Origin: Pseudarthrobacter enclensis
Lineage (GTDB): Bacteria > Actinomycetota > Actinomycetes > Actinomycetales > Micrococcaceae
DNA: 64,000 bases
Direction: 5' to 3'
Assembly: GCF_001457025.1 (NCBI RefSeq)
Contig: NZ_KQ758603.1
Location: forward strand, 1-64,000
Part shown: positions 60,825-64,000 of the stretch, piece after piece
Numbering within the stretch: position 1 is the first letter of the stretch
Layout: every line of letters begins with the position of its first letter
The notes under the pieces: generated by a model
The model's database searches: none
Told to the model about the DNA's origin: nothing
Seen by the model: the letters and a program-made list of their open reading frames with translations, nothing else
Translations under genes and position numbers: made by a program

Positions 60825-61445
60825 ATGCGAACTGATTTCAGTCCCACGGCGACGTCCGCCCGCGATTTCTACCGGCTGCTCACCGCAGTGGTGGTCCCCC
60901 GGCCCATCGCGTGGGTTTCAAGCGTGTCTCCGGACGGTGTTGACAACGTGGCCCCGCACTCCTTCTTCACGGTAGCCTCCACCAACCCGCCCATTGTGCA
61001 GTTCACGTCGGTGGGCGAGAAGGATTCGCTCCGCAACATCACCGCGTCCGGGGAGTTCGTGGTCAACCTGGCCCCGGCCGCACTTTTGGAAGAGGTCAAC
61101 GCCACCGGCACCAACTTCCCGCCGGACACCAGCGAGTTCGACGCCGCCGGCCTCACCCGGGAGCCGAGCCTCACCGTGGCCGTGCCGCGCGTCAAGGAAT
61201 CACCGGTGGCGCTGGAATGCCGCCTCCATTCAGTGCTGCCGATAGGGGACTCCACCCTGGTCTTCGGCGAAGTGACCCACGCCGCCGTGAGCGATGCCGT
61301 GCTTGACGGCAGTCATCCCCGGATCGACCTGCTGGAACCGCTCGCCCGGCTGGGGCTCGACGAGTGGGGCACGCTCGGCGACGTCCAGGACCTGACGCGG
61401 ATCCGGCTGAAGGACTGGCCGGGGCACTTCCGTCCCAAGGCCTAG
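60825..61445 (+). CDS. Flavin reductase family protein
   Basis: In this 206-residue protein, RDFYRLLTAVVVPRPIAWVS and DNVAPHSFFTVASTNPPIVQ are the FMN-binding split-barrel signature, followed by SGEFVVNLAPAALLEEVNAT. This subgroup commonly binds FMN and reduces flavins or oxidises small substrates. It starts 42 nt from the divergent HAD gene. A terminator follows. Confidence 0.92.
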   Translation: MRTDFSPTATSARDFYRLLTAVVVPRPIAWVSSVSPDGVDNVAPHSFFTVASTNPPIVQFTSVGEKDSLRNITASGEFVVNLAPAALLEEVNATGTNFPPDTSEFDAAGLTREPSLTVAVPRVKESPVALECRLHSVLPIGDSTLVFGEVTHAAVSDAVLDGSHPRIDLLEPLARLGLDEWGTLGDVQDLTRIRLKDWPGHFRPKA

Positions 61446-61495
61446 GGCCAGCCGGCCAGCGTTGCCGGTTGCCCACGCTGCCGGGGAAAGGGAAA

Positions 61496-61520
61496 AGGGA
61501 CGTCCGGCGAGGACGTCCCT
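61496..61520. terminator. Bidirectional terminator between convergent genes
   Basis: A 10-bp stem AGGGACGTCC / GGACGTCCCT with a 5-nt loop, embedded in an A/G-rich then T/C-rich context, serves the flavin reductase gene (ends 61445) and the transporter gene (ends 61542). Confidence 0.85.
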
Positions 61521-61541
61521 TTCCCTTTCAGGCCAAAACTC

Positions 61542-62903
61542 TTAGCCGATCCCCAGCTGGACGAACAGGAACCAGACCAGGAGCGGCACCACACCGATCA
61601 TCGCGATGGCCCACAGCAGCAGGGCGCGGAAGAACATCCGCTCGTCCTTGGGTTGGGCGCTCGCCATCAGCAGGGCCCCGCTGGTGGACATGGGGCTGAC
61701 GTCCACCACGGAGGAGCTGATGGCGATGGCCGTCACCACACCAACGGGGGTGAGCAGCGGGTCCATGGCGATGGGCTCAATCACCGGGCTGATCACGCCC
61801 AGGGTTCCGGTGGTGGAGGCGAACGCCGAAACGATGGCCACCACGTAGCTGGCAATCAGCGCCGCGAGGGAACTGTTGCCCAGGCCCGCGATGCCTTCCT
61901 GGAGCTCCTTCAGGGCACCCATCTTCTCCAGCATCCCCACGTAGGTGACGATGCCGGTGACCAGGATGATGGCCGACCACGGCATGCTTTCCACCGCCGG
62001 CTTCTGCACGCTGGAGTCCAGTACGATCAGCACCGCGGCGATGACCAGCGAGGCAACCCCCACGTCCAGTCCCAGGACGGTGGTGAGCACCAGCAGCGAG
62101 GCGATGCCCACCAGAGTAAGAATCCGCATCGGGGTGGCGGCCACCTTCTCCGGACGCGTCCGGGTTCCGGTAGCCACCGAGGCCGGTGCGGTGAGTACGG
62201 CCGTGCCGGCGCCGCCGGAACCTGAAACGCCGCCCGCTTCGGGAGCGTCAGCGCCGCCGTCGTTCTTAATGTCGGTGTCCACGCCTGCCTTGGCTGCGCG
62301 GCGCTTCATGATGGCCTGCACCAGGACGTAGGCGATCACGGCCAGGATGGCGTTGAAGATAAAGCAGTACGCATAGAGCCTGAAGGAGCCGTCCGAGGCA
62401 CCCGCGCCGTCCAGCATCTTGTTGCCCAGGACGCCGAAGGGGTTGACGGGGGAGAAGGCGCCGGCGTTGGCGCCCTGGACGATGACCAGGCCCATGGCCA
62501 GGGTGCTGATGCCGAACCGCATGCCCAGCGCCAGGCCCACCGGGGCGACGATGGCGATGGCGGCGGGCGTGAACGCGCCGGCGGAAGCCAGGGCCGCGGT
62601 CAGCAGGAACATCAGGATGGGGACCAGGATCTTCCGGTCGCCGGCAAGCCGTTCAGCCCAATAGGCCAGCAGGTCTATGGTGCCGTTGATCCGGACGATC
62701 GCGAACAGCAGGGTAGCGCCCACCAGGATGAAGAAAAGCCCGGCGGGGAACTGTCCGATGACGTCCTTGACGGACATGCCGGCCAGGAGGGTGCCCACGC
62801 CGAACGCGGCGACGGTGGCCAGCAGTCCGGCGTTGATCTTGGTGAAGGAACCGACCGCGAAGGCGGCCACCAGCACCAGGAACGCGATGAGTGAGAGCGA
62901 CAT
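61542..62903 (-). CDS. Dicarboxylate carrier, MatC/SLC13-like
   Basis: This 453-residue, roughly 12-helix permease has an N-terminal region (SLSLIAFLVLVAAFAVGSFT; GQFPAGLFFILVGATLLFAI) that matches the MatC malonate carrier pattern. VSAFASTTGTLGVISPVIEP and VDVSPMSTSGALLMASAQP are the re-entrant-loop-like segments of DASS relatives. A Gly/Ala-rich cytosolic loop splits the halves. It lies 12 nt after the isomerase gene on the same strand, so the pair probably imports and converts a dicarboxylate such as maleate or malonate. Confidence 0.85.
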   Translation of the reverse strand: MSLSLIAFLVLVAAFAVGSFTKINAGLLATVAAFGVGTLLAGMSVKDVIGQFPAGLFFILVGATLLFAIVRINGTIDLLAYWAERLAGDRKILVPILMFLLTAALASAGAFTPAAIAIVAPVGLALGMRFGISTLAMGLVIVQGANAGAFSPVNPFGVLGNKMLDGAGASDGSFRLYAYCFIFNAILAVIAYVLVQAIMKRRAAKAGVDTDIKNDGGADAPEAGGVSGSGGAGTAVLTAPASVATGTRTRPEKVAATPMRILTLVGIASLLVLTTVLGLDVGVASLVIAAVLIVLDSSVQKPAVESMPWSAIILVTGIVTYVGMLEKMGALKELQEGIAGLGNSSLAALIASYVVAIVSAFASTTGTLGVISPVIEPIAMDPLLTPVGVVTAIAISSSVVDVSPMSTSGALLMASAQPKDERMFFRALLLWAIAMIGVVPLLVWFLFVQLGIG

Positions 62904-62915
62904 GGTGCCAACCGC

Positions 62916-63734
62916 CTACGCGTTCGCCGGGGTGAGGATACCGGCGCCGGACAGCAGGCTGCCCGCGCCGGTGATGGCGGGGGTGTGGCCGAGGGCTTTG
63001 AGGATCTCGTAGGTGGTGGCCGTCGCCGCCGTGATGACCGGGAGTCCGAGCTCGTCTTCCACGGCCTGGACGGCGGCGAGTGACGGCATCTGGACGCAGG
63101 CGGACAGGACGACGGCGTCTGCGCCTTCGCGCTTGAGGCTGCGGGCCAGTGCGGGCAGGTTCTGCGGGTCAAGGCAGCCGACCTCGAGGTTGTCCGCAAC
63201 TTCGAGGCTGATGGCGTCCAGCACCGTGATGCCCGAACCCTCGATGTAGTCCACCACCATCTGGGTCAGCGGCTTCATGTAGGGGGTGATCATGGCGACC
63301 TTCTGGGCGCCGATCTCCTGCAGGGTGCGGACCAGGGCTCCGGCGCTGCTGGTGACCGGGGCGGGGTGCCCGTTGCCGGCGGCGGCGTCCGCGATGACCT
63401 GCTCGGAGCCTTCGTGGGCTTCGGGGCCCTGGGCCATGACGGCCACCAGGCAGGCGTAGGCGATGACGTCCACGTCGGCGTCGGAGACTGCTTCGGCGCA
63501 CTGGGCTGCCTTGCCCACCATGGCCAGGAGTTCTTCCTTGGTGACCTTCTTCATGCCGGCGCGGGCGGAGTGGAAGGTGTACTTGTGGCCGGTTGCCTCG
63601 GCCTGGCGCCGGAAGAGCTCCGGCAGTTCGGTCTCCATGGTGGTGTTGGAGCTGGGGACGATCAGTCCCACGCGGCTCGCCCCGGGGCGCTTGGGTTCGG
63701 GGGTGGTTTCACAGGTGATGGCGGGGGTGCTCAT
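62916..63734 (-). CDS. Maleate cis-trans isomerase-like protein (Asp/Glu racemase superfamily)
   Basis: This 272-residue protein has SRVGLIVPSSNTTMETELPE, the N-terminal signature of maleate isomerase/arylmalonate decarboxylase relatives, with catalytic Cys candidates in VIAYACLVAV and VVLSACVQMPS. It would interconvert maleate and fumarate in the cytosol, feeding the citric acid cycle. It is first in a two-gene operon with the carrier and divergent from the IclR regulator. Confidence 0.85.
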   Translation of the reverse strand: MSTPAITCETTPEPKRPGASRVGLIVPSSNTTMETELPELFRRQAEATGHKYTFHSARAGMKKVTKEELLAMVGKAAQCAEAVSDADVDVIAYACLVAVMAQGPEAHEGSEQVIADAAAGNGHPAPVTSSAGALVRTLQEIGAQKVAMITPYMKPLTQMVVDYIEGSGITVLDAISLEVADNLEVGCLDPQNLPALARSLKREGADAVVLSACVQMPSLAAVQAVEDELGLPVITAATATTYEILKALGHTPAITGAGSLLSGAGILTPANA

Positions 63735-63906
63735 GGATTCTCCACGTCGTTGTGATGGGGATACATTGGGGGTAAACCCGTAGAGTGGGTTCTGATCCCA
63801 TGATGTGGGTCACTGCTGCGGGATGTCAAATGGATCACACGCTGACCCGGTGTCCGGCTCATTATGCTGGAGGCTGCTTGCGGAAATGATGGAAAGGTTT
63901 TGAGCG
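63735..63906. promoter_or_regulatory. Divergent promoter region of the maleate genes and IclR gene
   Basis: These 172 nt between divergent starts hold both promoters. GATCCCATGATGTGGGTC (63796-63812 region) is an imperfect palindrome and a candidate IclR operator. Confidence 0.4.
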
Positions 63907-64000
63907 GTGGTTAAGGAAGCCGGGGCCGGGGCTTCGCCCCTGTTGGTCCTGCACAAGGTGGCGGAGATCCTGGACTGTTTCTCGGTGGCGGAGCCCGAGC
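63907..64000 (+). CDS. IclR family transcriptional regulator, N-terminal part
   Basis: The reading frame from the GTG at 63907 runs off the window end. It encodes a short leader and then LLVLHKVAEILDCFSVAEPE, the first helix of the IclR winged HTH. GGAAAGG upstream serves as ribosome binding site. It probably controls the divergent maleate isomerase and carrier operon. Confidence 0.75.
   Translation, partial: MVKEAGAGASPLLVLHKVAEILDCFSVAEPE

Overview
The window looks like a chromosome segment of a high-GC actinobacterium of the Arthrobacter/Pseudarthrobacter type. The evidence is the 5S rRNA 3' end at the left edge, the GC-rich third codon positions of the housekeeping genes, many GTG and TTG starts, and a DsbA-like protein of the type found in mycothiol-using actinobacteria. 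This assignment is an inference from sequence style; no database was searched.

Left backbone (1-12.8 kb): the 5S rRNA end and its terminator, a small helix-hairpin-helix protein, an ABM-like protein, a cytosine-deaminase-type amidohydrolase, a GYD protein, a lipoprotein, two membrane proteins, an HhH-GPD-like protein, an MHS-type transporter, a zinc-less quinone oxidoreductase, a secreted GH25-like protein with six ChW repeats, and an alpha/beta hydrolase. Several gene ends carry a related hairpin built on CGACGGCGGC.

Accessory mosaic (12.8-54.6 kb): pieces of one catabolic locus (TPP-dependent decarboxylase-like enzyme, Lrp/AsnC regulator, HisC-like aminotransferase, two APC permeases, nitrilase-family hydrolase) are interleaved with AT-richer defence cargo. 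Backbone genes recur as diverged 3'-terminal fragments: nitrilase at 12802, lrp at 18245, TPP enzyme at 36968. The EcoRII endonuclease inside the island shows the same pattern at 47840. Twice the layout is 3' fragment of X, one cargo gene on the opposite strand, intact X. I see no integrase, transposase or tRNA that explains this.

The cargo includes a NucS-like nuclease with a GIY-YIG protein; a 436-residue protein with a hydrophobic core; a type I HsdR remnant; a divergent pair of large STAND NTPases, each with an N-terminal Mrr-like nuclease; a RusA resolvase; a SLATT membrane effector with a reverse transcriptase and a strong hairpin between them; a frameshifted PIN-domain gene; a frameshifted MvaI/BcnI-family nuclease; a tight five-gene operon (small protein, GHKL ATPase, beta-rich unknown, DUF6339-like, GIY-YIG nuclease) that is the best candidate for an undescribed defence system; an EcoRII/Dcm restriction-modification pair; and an Mrr-like endonuclease.

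Right backbone (54.8-64 kb): GNAT and ribokinase genes (both carrying disrupting indels or stops), an MFS exporter, a nucleoside hydrolase, a DsbA-like oxidoreductase, an SRPBCC protein, a haloacid dehalogenase, a flavin reductase, then a MatC-like dicarboxylate carrier, a maleate-isomerase-like protein and the start of a divergent IclR regulator. The ribokinase, MFS and nucleoside hydrolase genes fit nucleoside salvage, and the last three fit dicarboxylate (maleate/malonate) use.

Disrupted reading frames are unusually frequent in both cargo and right backbone. Real decay and assembly indel error cannot be separated from the sequence alone.
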